64,000 nucleotides of DNA from Vibrio sp. SNU_ST1 (GCF_030563405.1 NZ_CP130748.1:620001-684000); one strand, 5' to 3'; shown: positions 21,183 through 30,709, numbered from the stretch's first letter. Notes: generated by a model not told the origin, from the sequence alone. A program made the numbers and translations.

Positions 21183-21217
21183 AAGCCTCGAACTTTGTTC
21201 GAGGCTTTTTTCTTTTT
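21183..21217 (+). terminator. Terminator of guaA
   Basis: Stem AAGCCTCGAAC/GTTCGAGGCTT with a TTT loop, followed by TTTTCTTTTT. Confidence 0.92.
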
Positions 21218-21406
21218 ATTTAGGAGGTTAAGTATTTATATCTACAACGAGCAACCAAATCCGTTGGAAGTTAGATATCACCTCAAGAAACAATGAGACG
21301 CTTTGTTGTATTTAACGATACATAAAAATGTCACTCGCACTTTTTATAAATTCATACAGCAACTACTAGGCCATTTCACATGTGCCGCATACTCTTTGAT
21401 GGACCT

Positions 21407-21568
21407 ATACCAATCGTAGTAAATAACGGGTCACCCTAGCTTGTTAAAAAGCTCGATCTTGGTGTTAGAATTTTTGATTGTAGAATAGCTACTTATCGGA
21501 AAGCTCCGCCTTGTTCTCAAGCCTTTTTCAGGCGTTATTTCCGATCACTTACTTACAGTGATTAGTCT
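21407..21568 (+). repeat. MITE-like repeat, copy 2 (just before the chitinase gene)
   Basis: Second 162-bp copy in the same orientation as copy 1. Its right end is degenerate (GATTAGTCT instead of GATTGGTAT). It stops 27 bases before the chitinase ATG, leaving room only for the ribosome site, so the chitinase promoter must lie inside or upstream of the element. The 190 bases between the guaA terminator and this copy show no gene. Confidence 0.88.
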
Positions 21569-21595
21569 TATAAAGGACAGATAAGAGAATCCATC

Positions 21596-23284
21596 ATGCT
21601 AAAAATTAAATATTTGGCGACAGTCGTTGGCTGCACATTAGCAGCACATAGTTACGCGTCTTTGAACATCCAACCTGATCCACAAAACCCGAATGGCTAC
21701 CTTGTTGAAAAGTCTGCACTGCAAGCGGCTGAGCAAGCAAAAACATCCGATCCTATGTATGCGATCTGGTCTCAGGCACTACAGACTCGCTCGAATACAA
21801 TCGTTGAAGCCATTGTGCCGGGCTCGGCTGCTAATCCCGAAAACGTAAAGCGCGTAGAGCGTGTATTCCCTCAATCTGAGTGGGACTTCCTCACTCAGAT
21901 GGCAGCACCAGAATACACTTATACTCGCTTCTTACGCGCGATTGGCAAATTCCCAGCCTTCTGTGGAGAGTACACAGATGGCCGCGACTCCGACGCCATC
22001 TGTAAGAAATCCATCATCACGGCTTTTGCTCATTTCGCTCAAGAGACGGGCGGACACATCGCGATAGATAACACTTCTGATAACCCATCAGCCCTAGAAG
22101 AATGGCAGCAAGCGCTCGTACATGTACGTGAAATGGGCTGGTCTGAAGGACAAGAAGGTTACACCACAGGTTGTGGTCAGAATGACTGGCAGAATGCTCG
22201 CTGGCCATGTGCCGCAGGGCAGGGCTACTTTGGCCGTGGTGCTAAACAACTTTCTTATCATTTTAACTACGGTGCGTTTTCTGAAGTCATGTTTGATGGC
22301 GACGCAACGGTTCTCCTTAATAACCCGGCCTTAGTCGCTGATTCTTGGCTGAATCTGGCTTCGGCTATTTGGTTCTTCTTAACGCCTCAAGCTCCGAAAC
22401 CAGCCATGTTACATGTTATAGATCGAACATGGACGCCATCTCAACGCGAATTAGATGCGGGAATTGGCTATGGATTTGGTACCACAATCAACGTGATTAA
22501 TGGTGGTATCGAGTGCGGAGAGCAGAATAAAGACAAAGGCCAACCGGTTAACCGAATTCGTTATTGGGAAGGGTTAGCTGCACATTATCAGATCCCTGTA
22601 GAAGTAGATGAGAAAAATACTTGCTGGCAGCAAACCCCTTACGGAAGCTTGAACTTGAATGGTGCAACTGATGTGCTGTACACCAACTGGGACGGCAACT
22701 GGAAATACTATGCGGATCGCCCAGAAGGTTACTCTTTTGAATGTGACCTTGTGGGTTTCCAAACCGCTTATTCAGCGTTGGTGGCTGGAGATTACGAAAA
22801 GTGTGTGACGAATTTTTATGGATCACATGCAAGTTGGCCTGAAGTGAAAGTGGTCGATAAGCTCGATCCTGTAGACCCTGCTCCTGGGGGAAATGCTTGG
22901 AGCGTAACTAAGGTTTACAACACCGGTGATCAAGTGACTCACAACGGCGCGACTTATCAAGCTAAGTGGTGGACTCAAGGGGATAATCCTGCGAATGGAG
23001 GTCCTTGGGAACTGGTTGCTGGTGAGCCAACACCGCCAGTAGTCACAGACCCAACGCCTGTCGATCCTGCTCCGGTAGAACCAACCCCCGTTGAGCCTCC
23101 GGTTACCGAGCCACCTGTCGTCGACCCTGCAGTCTTTATCAAATGGGAAGCGGGTATTAGCCAAGTAAGCAACGGCGATAAAGTGACACATAATGGCAAG
23201 TGTTTCATTGCAAAAAATGGCCCAGGTATATGGGAAAGCCCAGTTCAATCGAATTGGTTCTGGGATGAAATTAGCTGTAAATAA
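21596..23284 (+). CDS. Secreted GH19 chitinase with two chitin-binding modules
   Basis: 562-residue protein with a signal peptide (about 1-22, ending SYA). The GH19 catalytic domain covers about 85-330: the acid/base Glu in FAHFAQETGGH, then GYFGRGAKQLSYHFNYG and GTTINVINGG. Two CBM5/12-type modules follow (WSVTKVYNTGDQVTHNGATY near 430 and IKWEAGISQVSNGDKVTHNG near 510), joined by a Pro/Thr/Val linker. It should hydrolyse chitin outside the cell. V. cholerae also has a GH19 chitinase gene directly after guaA (from memory). Repeat copies 2 and 3 bracket the gene in opposite orientation. Confidence 0.93.
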   Translation: MLKIKYLATVVGCTLAAHSYASLNIQPDPQNPNGYLVEKSALQAAEQAKTSDPMYAIWSQALQTRSNTIVEAIVPGSAANPENVKRVERVFPQSEWDFLTQMAAPEYTYTRFLRAIGKFPAFCGEYTDGRDSDAICKKSIITAFAHFAQETGGHIAIDNTSDNPSALEEWQQALVHVREMGWSEGQEGYTTGCGQNDWQNARWPCAAGQGYFGRGAKQLSYHFNYGAFSEVMFDGDATVLLNNPALVADSWLNLASAIWFFLTPQAPKPAMLHVIDRTWTPSQRELDAGIGYGFGTTINVINGGIECGEQNKDKGQPVNRIRYWEGLAAHYQIPVEVDEKNTCWQQTPYGSLNLNGATDVLYTNWDGNWKYYADRPEGYSFECDLVGFQTAYSALVAGDYEKCVTNFYGSHASWPEVKVVDKLDPVDPAPGGNAWSVTKVYNTGDQVTHNGATYQAKWWTQGDNPANGGPWELVAGEPTPPVVTDPTPVDPAPVEPTPVEPPVTEPPVVDPAVFIKWEAGISQVSNGDKVTHNGKCFIAKNGPGIWESPVQSNWFWDEISCK

Positions 23285-23291
23285 TTAAATT

Positions 23292-23453
23292 ATACCAATC
23301 ACAGTAAGTAAGTGTTCAAAAATAGCGTAGAAAAAAAGCTTGAGAACAAGGCAGGATTTTTCGATAAGTAGTTATTCTACAATCAAAAATTCTAACGAAG
23401 TTATCGAGGTTTTTAACAAGCTAGGGTGACCAGTTATTTACTACGATTGGTAT
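23292..23453 (-). repeat. MITE-like repeat, copy 3 (inverted, just after the chitinase gene)
   Basis: Third 162-bp copy in reverse orientation, beginning 8 bases after the chitinase stop codon. Both ends are well kept (ATACCAATC and GATTGGTAT). No separate intrinsic terminator is seen for the chitinase gene, so this element may form the end of the transcript. Confidence 0.88.
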
Positions 23454-23584
23454 TAAGCAAGCCTCCTAGAGGCTTGCTATCCCAATGACAGTTATACGAC
23501 ATTCCTCTTACTTTCTATTACAGTAGTGCTTTCCATTTATCGATAAACTGTGTTCGTGAATAATTCGATTACAGGGCAATTAAA

Positions 23585-24379
23585 ATGAAGTTAAAGCTAT
23601 CTATTCTTGCGTTATTGGTAACTGGAATGTCTGGGTGCAATGGTACGCCTCAGTCAGGTCACGAGCAAAGTTTGGGCTGGGGTAATTATGGCAGCTTAAG
23701 TTTTGAAACGAGCTCTGAAGGTATTGTTGCTCAGCGTTATCAAGTCTTTAAAAGTCCTGTAGGCCAAATCACGTCTATAGAAGATCAAGGTAATCAACTC
23801 CATGTTATTCAAACGCTTGAAGGCGCTTTAGTCAAAGGTGTCGATAGTACAGGCATTATGAATTACGAAGGCTGTATGGAGTCTGTAGGGGAGGTTGATG
23901 CTGCTGTTAATGCATACCCGTCAATCGTTCAATTCTTATTAAAGCAAGCTGCACCTCAAGGCCCTAATTCTGTCTCAATATCATTACCTTTCACTGTCTC
24001 AGAGTCAGCCAATAACGCTCAAATTTACATTGGTGAAGCAACTTCTATAGAAATTGAAGGTGAAAGCTATCCTATCGGTCCTATGATCGAACTCTCTGCG
24101 CCGTGGGGGGCATCTGGCCAAATCACATCTGTAGATGCGACAACCTTTGAGTTTTCATACTTTACGACCAACGATGGTCATAAAGATACGGTTGATATTC
24201 GTGGTGCATGGAGCCCAGTAATGGGCCCGATGGATAAGTTTAACCAAGAACCTTCGGGAGAGTGGTTAGCGTGTGTAAAGCCCGAGGTTCAAGCGGTCTT
24301 GATGGAACAAAGCCCTAAACGAGTTGGCGAGATACTTGAAATCATCACGAAAGCCGAACTGGCGAACGATGCAATCTAA
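23585..24379 (+). CDS. Putative lipoprotein of unknown function
   Basis: 264-residue protein with a lipoprotein signal peptide: charged start MKLKLS, hydrophobic core and lipobox MSGC (Cys at residue 18). The mature part is acidic and mixed, with no recognised domain; it contains two Cys (CMESVGEVD near 98 and WLACVKPE near 235) that could pair in the periplasm. Not recognised as a family. It stands between the chitinase gene and a transporter gene with its own upstream region; a link to chitin use is only suggested by position. Confidence 0.75.
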   Translation: MKLKLSILALLVTGMSGCNGTPQSGHEQSLGWGNYGSLSFETSSEGIVAQRYQVFKSPVGQITSIEDQGNQLHVIQTLEGALVKGVDSTGIMNYEGCMESVGEVDAAVNAYPSIVQFLLKQAAPQGPNSVSISLPFTVSESANNAQIYIGEATSIEIEGESYPIGPMIELSAPWGASGQITSVDATTFEFSYFTTNDGHKDTVDIRGAWSPVMGPMDKFNQEPSGEWLACVKPEVQAVLMEQSPKRVGEILEIITKAELANDAI

Positions 24380-24466
24380 GATTGCGATTTAGCGATCTAT
24401 CTTTTTATGCCGTTCGGATTAAAATTTGCGTATAAATTTTATTAACTTTTTTTAAAGGCGCACAAA

Positions 24467-25060
24467 ATGTCAACAAAACTGGCGAACCCAGCACCACTTG
24501 GCCTAATGGGTTTCGGTATGACCACTATTCTTCTTAATATCCACAACGCAGGTTTCTTTCCAATCGATTCAATGATTCTTGCTATGGGTATTTTTTACGG
24601 TGGTCTAAGCCAAGTTATCGTGGGCACAATGTGTTTCAAACGTGGTGACACGTTCGGTACAACTGCGTTTACTTCTTACGGTCTATTCTGGTTATCTTTG
24701 GTTGGTTTAATCGTAATGCCTTACATGGGTCTACCAGCAAGTCCAGCAGCGTTTATGGGTTGGTACCTACTACTATGGGGCATCTTCACTGGCTTCATGT
24801 TCATTGGTTCTCTATGCTACCCAGTAGCGAAACAAGTAGTATTCGGTTCACTTACTATTTTGTTCTTCCTACTTGCCGCTCGTGATTTCACTGGCAGCGA
24901 ACTGATCGGTACTATCGCTGGTTTTGAAGGTATCTTCTGTGGTGCGTCAGCTATCTACTTTGCAATGGCACAAGTAATCAACAACGAATATGGCCGCACA
25001 GTACTGCCAATCGGTGAGAAAAAAGCACCTCAAATGACGGCTCAAGAGATCGCTGCTTAA
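24467..25060 (+). CDS. satP: Acetate/succinate uptake transporter (GPR1/FUN34/YaaH family)
   Basis: Six-helix inner-membrane protein, 197 residues, with the family signature [18 protein letters not shown] at the N-terminus and [15 protein letters not shown] in the helices. E. coli SatP takes up acetate and succinate with protons. Family is certain; the exact substrate is inferred. A terminator follows at 25154. Confidence 0.88.
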   Translation: MSTKLANPAPLGLMGFGMTTILLNIHNAGFFPIDSMILAMGIFYGGLSQVIVGTMCFKRGDTFGTTAFTSYGLFWLSLVGLIVMPYMGLPASPAAFMGWYLLLWGIFTGFMFIGSLCYPVAKQVVFGSLTILFFLLAARDFTGSELIGTIAGFEGIFCGASAIYFAMAQVINNEYGRTVLPIGEKKAPQMTAQEIAA

Positions 25061-25086
25061 TACTCTAACTCGGGAACAGTTAGTTT

Positions 25087-25148
25087 GTTATAAGCCGTGA
25101 GTTCGTTATAAGTAATGAGCTCGTTATAAACAGTGATTTGTTACGAAC
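25087..25148 (+). repeat. 18-bp tandem repeat, three to four units
   Basis: Units starting GTTATAAG at 25087, 25105 and 25123 (18, 18 and 17 bases), with a partial GTTACGAAC after. The units share GTTATAA...GTGAGTTC-like cores with a few changes. It lies between the satP stop and the terminator. Confidence 0.75.
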
Positions 25149-25153
25149 AAAAT

Positions 25154-25189
25154 AAAAGGGGTTAGCCGAAATGGCTAACCCCTTTTTTA
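25154..25189. terminator. Bidirectional terminator between satP and the alanine symporter gene
   Basis: Perfect 14-pair stem AAAAGGGGTTAGCC/GGCTAACCCCTTTT with a GAAAT loop and T runs on both strands. Confidence 0.92.
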
Positions 25190-25255
25190 TGCGTTATTAA
25201 TAGCCGCGAGTTAAAGCGATCTATTGGTTAAAGCTATCTACTTGTTAAGGCAAGC

Positions 25256-26803
25256 TTAAGCAGAAGGTTGCTCTACAGGTTTAGTACTAGCAGCTTCTGA
25301 TTCAGGCGATTTACCGGTTTTACGTTTGTACTTCTCTTCCCAGTAAGTCGCACCTTTAATGCCTAGTTTTACAGGGTTGAATGTGTACTCAGTCACACCT
25401 TGTTTCTGCTGTTCTTCGTAGTCTGCTAAAGCCTTAAGCGCAGGCTTAGACATGAAGAAGATGATCAGAATACCAACGATGTTTAACCATGCCATCAAGC
25501 CAACACCCACATCACCCATTGCCCATGCAAGGTTAGCGGTTTTAACTGTGCCATAGAAAACCGCAGTGATAAGAACAAGCTTAAGTACGAACATCATGCC
25601 TGGGATTTTGATGGTACGACGTAGGTAAGCAATGTTCGTTTCTGCGATGTAGTAGTAAGCAAGAATCGTTGTAAATGCGAAGAAGAACAGAGCAAATGCG
25701 ATGAATGGCTTACCAATACCTGGTAGTGCACTTTCAATAGCAAGCTGTGTAAATACAGGACCATTCGCACCGATGTTTGCTGCTAGGTTCTGAACAAGGA
25801 AAACACCTTCAGCGCCGCCGTGAACGTTGTAAGCACCAGTGATGATGATCATGAACGCTGTAGCAGAACATACTAGAAGAGTATCGATGTAGATAGAGAA
25901 CGCTTGTACCAAACCTTGCTGAGCTGGGTGATCAACACTTGCAGCAGCTGCCGCGTGAGGACCAGTACCTTGACCCGCTTCGTTTGAGTAAACACCACGC
26001 TTAACACCCCAACCAATTGCAGCACCAAAGCCTGCCATAGGAGTGAATGCATCACCCAGGATCATTCCGAAAACAACAGGAACTTGGCTGATGTTTAGTA
26101 GGATGATAACGAATGCGATGATGATGTAAGCCAACGCCATGAATGGAACAACAATTTGTGTGAAGTTCGCGATACGTTTAACGCCACCAAAGATGATGAA
26201 AGCAAGGATGATAGCAACAACAGTACCGGTGAAAATTTTAGCGAAACTGAATGTACCGACAGCTGTTTCAATCATATCACCTGAGCCAAATGCAGCTTCT
26301 ACAGCATTACCAATACTGTTTGACTGAACACCTGGAAGCAAAATACCACATGCAAAAATAGTCGCGATAGCGAAGATCCATGCGTACCACTTCTGACCCA
26401 TTGCTTTTTCAATGTAGTAAGCCGGACCACCACGGAACTGGCCTTCATCTTCTTCTTTGTAGATTTGCGCTAACGTAGATTCTGCATAAGCAGTCGCGGC
26501 GCCAAAGAAGGCAACAACCCACATCCAAAATACAGCACCTGGGCCACCGAAACCGATAGCGGCAGCAACACCTGCAATGTTACCTGTACCTACACGGCCA
26601 GATAGCGAAACGGCTAGAGCTTGAAAAGACGAGATGCCTTTTGATGAGCTTTTACCCGATAGTAGCAAGCGCCACATTTCAAAGAAGTGACGGATTTGAA
26701 CAAATCGAGTCATGATGGAGTAGAACAAACCTGCACCTAAACATAGGTAGATAAGTACTGGGCTCCAGATTATTCCATTCAAAAAATCAACGAACGACTG
26801 CAT
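25256..26803 (-). CDS. Sodium:alanine/glycine symporter (AGCS family)
   Basis: 515-residue inner-membrane carrier with about eleven hydrophobic helices that imports alanine or glycine with Na+. Family signatures seen are SLSGRVGTGNIAGVAAAIGF, GGPGAVFWMW and SNEAGQGTGPHAAAAA. The C-terminal tail is hydrophilic. Some Vibrio genes of this family are preceded by a tandem glycine riboswitch; none was found in the upstream 450 bases here. Confidence 0.93.
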   Translation of the reverse strand: MQSFVDFLNGIIWSPVLIYLCLGAGLFYSIMTRFVQIRHFFEMWRLLLSGKSSSKGISSFQALAVSLSGRVGTGNIAGVAAAIGFGGPGAVFWMWVVAFFGAATAYAESTLAQIYKEEDEGQFRGGPAYYIEKAMGQKWYAWIFAIATIFACGILLPGVQSNSIGNAVEAAFGSGDMIETAVGTFSFAKIFTGTVVAIILAFIIFGGVKRIANFTQIVVPFMALAYIIIAFVIILLNISQVPVVFGMILGDAFTPMAGFGAAIGWGVKRGVYSNEAGQGTGPHAAAAASVDHPAQQGLVQAFSIYIDTLLVCSATAFMIIITGAYNVHGGAEGVFLVQNLAANIGANGPVFTQLAIESALPGIGKPFIAFALFFFAFTTILAYYYIAETNIAYLRRTIKIPGMMFVLKLVLITAVFYGTVKTANLAWAMGDVGVGLMAWLNIVGILIIFFMSKPALKALADYEEQQKQGVTEYTFNPVKLGIKGATYWEEKYKRKTGKSPESEAASTKPVEQPSA

Positions 26804-27256
26804 GAGTATTTTCCCTGTTAGTTTTGCTTATGATTGTTTTTCGAACAACACAATACTTCACTTGTAACCCGAGTGTTAAATTATTTAACTGCGCATTAGG
26901 ATTCTTGTGACATAAAGCATGTTACAGGGAGCGTTTGTTAACGCTTAGTGCTAATTCGACAATCGTCCTATTTAACTCGATATGCAACTGGTTGGTGCCT
27001 GCTGGTATTTTGCAGAATGAATAAATAGTGATTAATACAAAAGGGAAAACCAGAGGCATGTAGAAAGAAAAAATAGAGAAAAATAGGTGTGAACACCGCT
27101 TAGCATTAACGGCTGAAATATGAGTATCGGGATGGAGTGGCCTGGGGTATATCACCTGTATGAGTGAGCCCGCAGGTCTAAAGAACTGTTTTTTTAAGGC
27201 GTGATCATTTGGGGGATTATATTTACCTAGTAAAAATTGCTAATTTGATGCCTGTT
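26804..27256. other. Intergenic region, no supported gene
   Basis: About 450 bases upstream of the symporter gene, running back to the 3' end of the beta-CASP gene (both minus strand). It includes a small stem AGCGTT/AACGCT near 26931. A 77-codon frame on the minus strand at 26922-27155 has no family features. The symporter promoter must lie near 26810-26900, but I cannot place it securely. Confidence 0.4.
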
Positions 27257-28627
27257 TCAAACGACCACGAACCCCTGTTCCTGTAATTCTCGAGCGAACT
27301 CAGATTGAGTATTCGGCTCGCCGTGAATCAAATACACCTCTTTCGGTGGAGTCGCAATGCCCTCTATAAATCGATTGAGATCCTCTTTATCTGCATGGGC
27401 AGAATATCCAGACATGCCATGGATCTGAGCGTTAACCTCAACGTCTTTATTATCTATCGAAACCTGCATTTCGCCTTGTTGCAGCTCTCGGCCTAGTGTT
27501 CCGTGCGCTTGATAGCCTGCTAAAATCACATCTGTCCGTTTATCGGGAAGCAAAGCCGATAAGTAGTTCATTATCCTGCCACCCTGACACATTCCAGAAG
27601 CTGCAACCACAATCGCGGGCTCACCTGTCGACTTGAGGCGATTAACGATTTTCTTGTGCATTCTATGTCCATCAACCGTAATGCATTGATCAAAGGCGAG
27701 TGGGTGACGTTTCAGTTCAAGGCGCTGCTTTGCTTCTTGCCCCCATAACTCTTTAAAGCGTCGGTAGGATCGCGTCACTTTTTCTGCCATAGGCGAATCG
27801 AGGATGATAGGAATATCGCTGCTGAGTTGATGTTCAAAGATCAGGTGTTCGATATCAAATAGTAGTTCCTGTGTTCGACCGATGCTAAAAGCCGGAATGA
27901 GAATAACGCCGCCATCGAGTAGTGAACGATCAATAATTGCTTTGAGACGCTCAGATCGCGTAGCAATATTATCATGTGTACTGGTGCCATAAGTCGATTC
28001 GATAAACAGATAGTCGGCTTGTTGTGGTGGTTTCGGATCCGGCAGCAGTGGCGTGTTACTAGGGCCCAAGTCGCCTGAAAAGACCACTACCTCTTGGTTG
28101 GGTAACTTAATCTCTATATAGGCCGAACCTAAGATATGCCCTGCAGGTTGAAAACGAGCATACAGAGTATTTGGCCTATGATGATCCTTTCCGTCGTTTT
28201 GCTGTTTAGAGACAATTGGAAACCATTCCTCATAAGGTTTAGGAGCAATCAACGAATGAATTTTTTTAAGGATGAGTTTGGATTGTTTATGACTGAGCCC
28301 TTGCAGTTTTAGGCCGTCTTCAATCATTAAAGGGGCGAGTTCAGCTGTCGCCTGAGTACAATAAATTGGTTGGTTAAAGCCACTGGCGAGTAACCAAGGT
28401 AATCGTCCGATATGATCAATGTGAGTATGAGTCAGCAGCAGAGCGTTAAGGTGGGACGTTTCAAATTCAATATCAAGAGGGCGTGCATCTTCACCTTGAA
28501 ACTTTTTATCTTGAAGATCTAAACCTTGAAAAAGGCCACAATCGATGAGCACCGCTTGGCCTGAATCTCTTAGCTCGTGACAAGATCCTGTGACAGTATG
28601 TTTGCCGCCATGGTGAATCACTTCCAT
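27257..28627 (-). CDS. MBL-fold/beta-CASP metallo-hydrolase (predicted RNA nuclease)
   Basis: 456-residue cytosolic protein of the beta-CASP branch of metallo-beta-lactamases, whose known members cut or trim RNA (CPSF73, RNase J relatives). Zinc ligands are visible as HTHIDHIGRLP (HxHxDH), FSGDLG and the late SGYSAHAD and LIHGEP motifs. The beta-CASP part shows IPAFSIGRTQELL, LDSPMAEKVT and AASGMCQGGRIMNYL. Substrate in bacteria with this subtype is not settled. Stand-alone gene; PlsC-type gene is 178 bases upstream on the same strand. Confidence 0.9.
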   Translation of the reverse strand: MEVIHHGGKHTVTGSCHELRDSGQAVLIDCGLFQGLDLQDKKFQGEDARPLDIEFETSHLNALLLTHTHIDHIGRLPWLLASGFNQPIYCTQATAELAPLMIEDGLKLQGLSHKQSKLILKKIHSLIAPKPYEEWFPIVSKQQNDGKDHHRPNTLYARFQPAGHILGSAYIEIKLPNQEVVVFSGDLGPSNTPLLPDPKPPQQADYLFIESTYGTSTHDNIATRSERLKAIIDRSLLDGGVILIPAFSIGRTQELLFDIEHLIFEHQLSSDIPIILDSPMAEKVTRSYRRFKELWGQEAKQRLELKRHPLAFDQCITVDGHRMHKKIVNRLKSTGEPAIVVAASGMCQGGRIMNYLSALLPDKRTDVILAGYQAHGTLGRELQQGEMQVSIDNKDVEVNAQIHGMSGYSAHADKEDLNRFIEGIATPPKEVYLIHGEPNTQSEFARELQEQGFVVV

Positions 28628-28805
28628 CGTTTACTCCCATTGCTCTTTAAAGCCGTTAACGCCTGTTTTTATTTTGCGGATAAGCGCCAGCAAGTAAAAC
28701 AAGAACAACGAGAGTTGCGATCGTTGAGTATCTTTTTAAGTAACTGAGCGATGACTCAGTGTATTCGTTGCGAGTTAGCTCCTGTTCCCTTTGTGGCTAC
28801 CTTAT

Positions 28806-29573
28806 TTAACGCGCAGAAGAACGATCTGAATCTAGCTTCGGGGTTTGCTGCGCCTCTAAATGAGCCACTTCGGCATCAAGCTCTGCTATTTTCTCTGCCA
28901 TGATTGCGTGACAGTGATTCGCCAACTCCCTTGCATCACAAAGCTTGTATCCGGATACATCGATAGGTTTAAGCATCTCGGAGATCACAATGCCATTATT
29001 AACTCGGTTGAGGGCAATTTTATTGTGCGTAGTGCTGGTACACATAGGGGTGATAGGCACGCCGGCTTCAATTGCCATTCGGAAAGCCCCCGTTTTGAAT
29101 GGCAGTAATCCGCGGCCTTTGCTTCGGGTTCCTTCAGGGTAAACCCAAACAGACAGATCTCGTTGATGAATCGCTTCGGCCACTTGCTTAATGGTATCGC
29201 GTGCTTTGGACTTGTCTTCGCGGTTAATCAAAATGTTACCGGTGATCCAATACAGCAGACCAAAGAAGGGCACGTATAACAGATCGCGCTTGCCTAAAGA
29301 AACAGTGCGCGGCCTTAGCATTCCGGGAGCGGTCACAAAGTCCAACACGCTTTGGTGGTTTGAGATATACACGCATTTTTCTGGTGTCGGTGCATTGTCT
29401 AGGCCACGCTGCACCAATTTAACACCGATGAGCTTTTGTAGTTGATTGAACCAGCGACAAAAAACGTACACATGCTTGGGATTTTTGGGGCTAAACAAGC
29501 AGTAAACAAAAGCACATAGAGTGGTGAAAATAATAAACACCGTAGCCAAGATAATACGAAGAACAGCAAGCAC
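28806..29573 (-). CDS. plsC: 1-acyl-sn-glycerol-3-phosphate acyltransferase (PlsC family)
   Basis: Inner-membrane acyltransferase making phosphatidic acid from lysophosphatidic acid. The catalytic NHQSVLDF (NHx4D) and the substrate-binding PEGTRSKGRGLLPFKTGAF are present, with an N-terminal hydrophobic helix (VLRIILATVFIIFTTLCAFV). 255 residues, near the E. coli PlsC length. It is not next to parC here, so it could be one of several paralogues. Confidence 0.88.
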   Translation of the reverse strand: MLAVLRIILATVFIIFTTLCAFVYCLFSPKNPKHVYVFCRWFNQLQKLIGVKLVQRGLDNAPTPEKCVYISNHQSVLDFVTAPGMLRPRTVSLGKRDLLYVPFFGLLYWITGNILINREDKSKARDTIKQVAEAIHQRDLSVWVYPEGTRSKGRGLLPFKTGAFRMAIEAGVPITPMCTSTTHNKIALNRVNNGIVISEMLKPIDVSGYKLCDARELANHCHAIMAEKIAELDAEVAHLEAQQTPKLDSDRSSAR

Positions 29574-29770
29574 AACTCACTCCTTACTCACCGCAAGATT
29601 ACAGTGATTAAATAGTTTTAGATGCTTGAAGTTTTCACTCTATTTAACCGAATTGCAACAATTAACTGTGATAGGGGGCAATTTTTAGATCTTTATATAA
29701 AACAAGGACTAACAATGGGTGTTTGACGCAGTTATCGAGCTTACACGTGTTCACCAGTAGATAGACATGT

Positions 29771-30709
29771 TCACCAATACTGTTTATTTGGATCCGACTT
29801 TTCTACCCATTCAGGATCTTGGCGTGATTCTAAGTAGAGCTGTAGGCCGTTATAAGAGATGAAAGCAGCAGGGCCACCAAGATGTTCGAAATAGTCAAAA
29901 TAATCATCTTCGAGTGAACAAAGGTGAGTTAAATCTTTAACGTTATTCATCATTGCCCATTGAATAGCGAAAACCGGAGCCGTCGAACCTGAAATGCTGA
30001 CCTCTTCGACATTTGGGTTGAACAGTGAGTTGGCTTGCTCAAGCTGTATCTCTTCTTGTTCAGACTCTTGCTGTAACACCTCTTCGATGATCTCTGAGCG
30101 TTTGGTATTAGAGACATTCTTGTTCAGCTTAGCGATTCGAAGCGCGTAGCTAAAACGGTCTGTTGAAACGATGTCGACAAGTTGCGATAGCAGCTCTTTG
30201 TCTACGCCCGCAGCCTTGGTGAAATAGTCGATACACGAATTGATTGATGCATAACGAGTACCGTCAAACTCAAAGCCACTGGTTTCGTCGTATACCTCAA
30301 GTGGGATGTCATCAACCGACAAAGGCCAGCCTTTATAATCGATGCGTTGCTTGGCTATTTGATACATCTTCCAAGCGCTGCGCCCAAACCCACCGAGTGT
30401 TGAACCAGAGAAATCACTATCGATAAGCTCTTGCTCCGTCCAATTCTCACCGATGCCAAGATGCTTTGCGTATTTATCGATGAGTGCGTGTTTGATCTGA
30501 TCGCGCACAGAGAAAATTGAAGTTAAATTCTTTGAATACTTAATACTTGCACACTCATTACAAGCAGGCAGTGCTATCGGAAAATGGCCAATCTTGGCAA
30601 CAGCCTGCATTGTCTTAGGGAATTCAACAAGGTTACTGGAAGGTTCACCACAAAACCAACAGGTGTGGCGCAGGTTGAACGGGGTATCTATGTGCGAGTA
30701 TGTGTTCAT
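29771..30709 (-). CDS. Unknown protein with two CxxC pairs
   Basis: 312-residue soluble protein that I do not recognise. The N-terminus holds two zinc-finger-like pairs, CWFC (about 17-20) and CNEC (about 51-54), the spacing of a treble-clef or HNH-type zinc site but without an evident HNH His. The middle has a Glu/Gln-rich helix (QQESEQEEIQLEQ) and the C-terminus is acidic. It is divergent from the methyltransferase-HNH gene, 270 bases apart. Function not assigned. Confidence 0.7.
   Translation of the reverse strand: MNTYSHIDTPFNLRHTCWFCGEPSSNLVEFPKTMQAVAKIGHFPIALPACNECASIKYSKNLTSIFSVRDQIKHALIDKYAKHLGIGENWTEQELIDSDFSGSTLGGFGRSAWKMYQIAKQRIDYKGWPLSVDDIPLEVYDETSGFEFDGTRYASINSCIDYFTKAAGVDKELLSQLVDIVSTDRFSYALRIAKLNKNVSNTKRSEIIEEVLQQESEQEEIQLEQANSLFNPNVEEVSISGSTAPVFAIQWAMMNNVKDLTHLCSLEDDYFDYFEHLGGPAAFISYNGLQLYLESRQDPEWVEKSDPNKQYW

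Noticed and set aside
25087..25148. CRISPR array
   Set aside because: The repeats are directly adjacent with no variable spacers; they are simple tandem repeats. No CRISPR array or cas gene was found anywhere in the window.
26922..27155. 77-codon minus-strand frame in the symporter upstream region
   Set aside because: No family features, low-complexity Phe/Ser stretch, no ribosome site seen.
26804..27256. Possible glycine riboswitch upstream of the sodium:alanine symporter gene
   Set aside because: Such riboswitches precede related genes in some Vibrio, but reading the minus strand here I find no conserved glycine-aptamer core, so it is not called.
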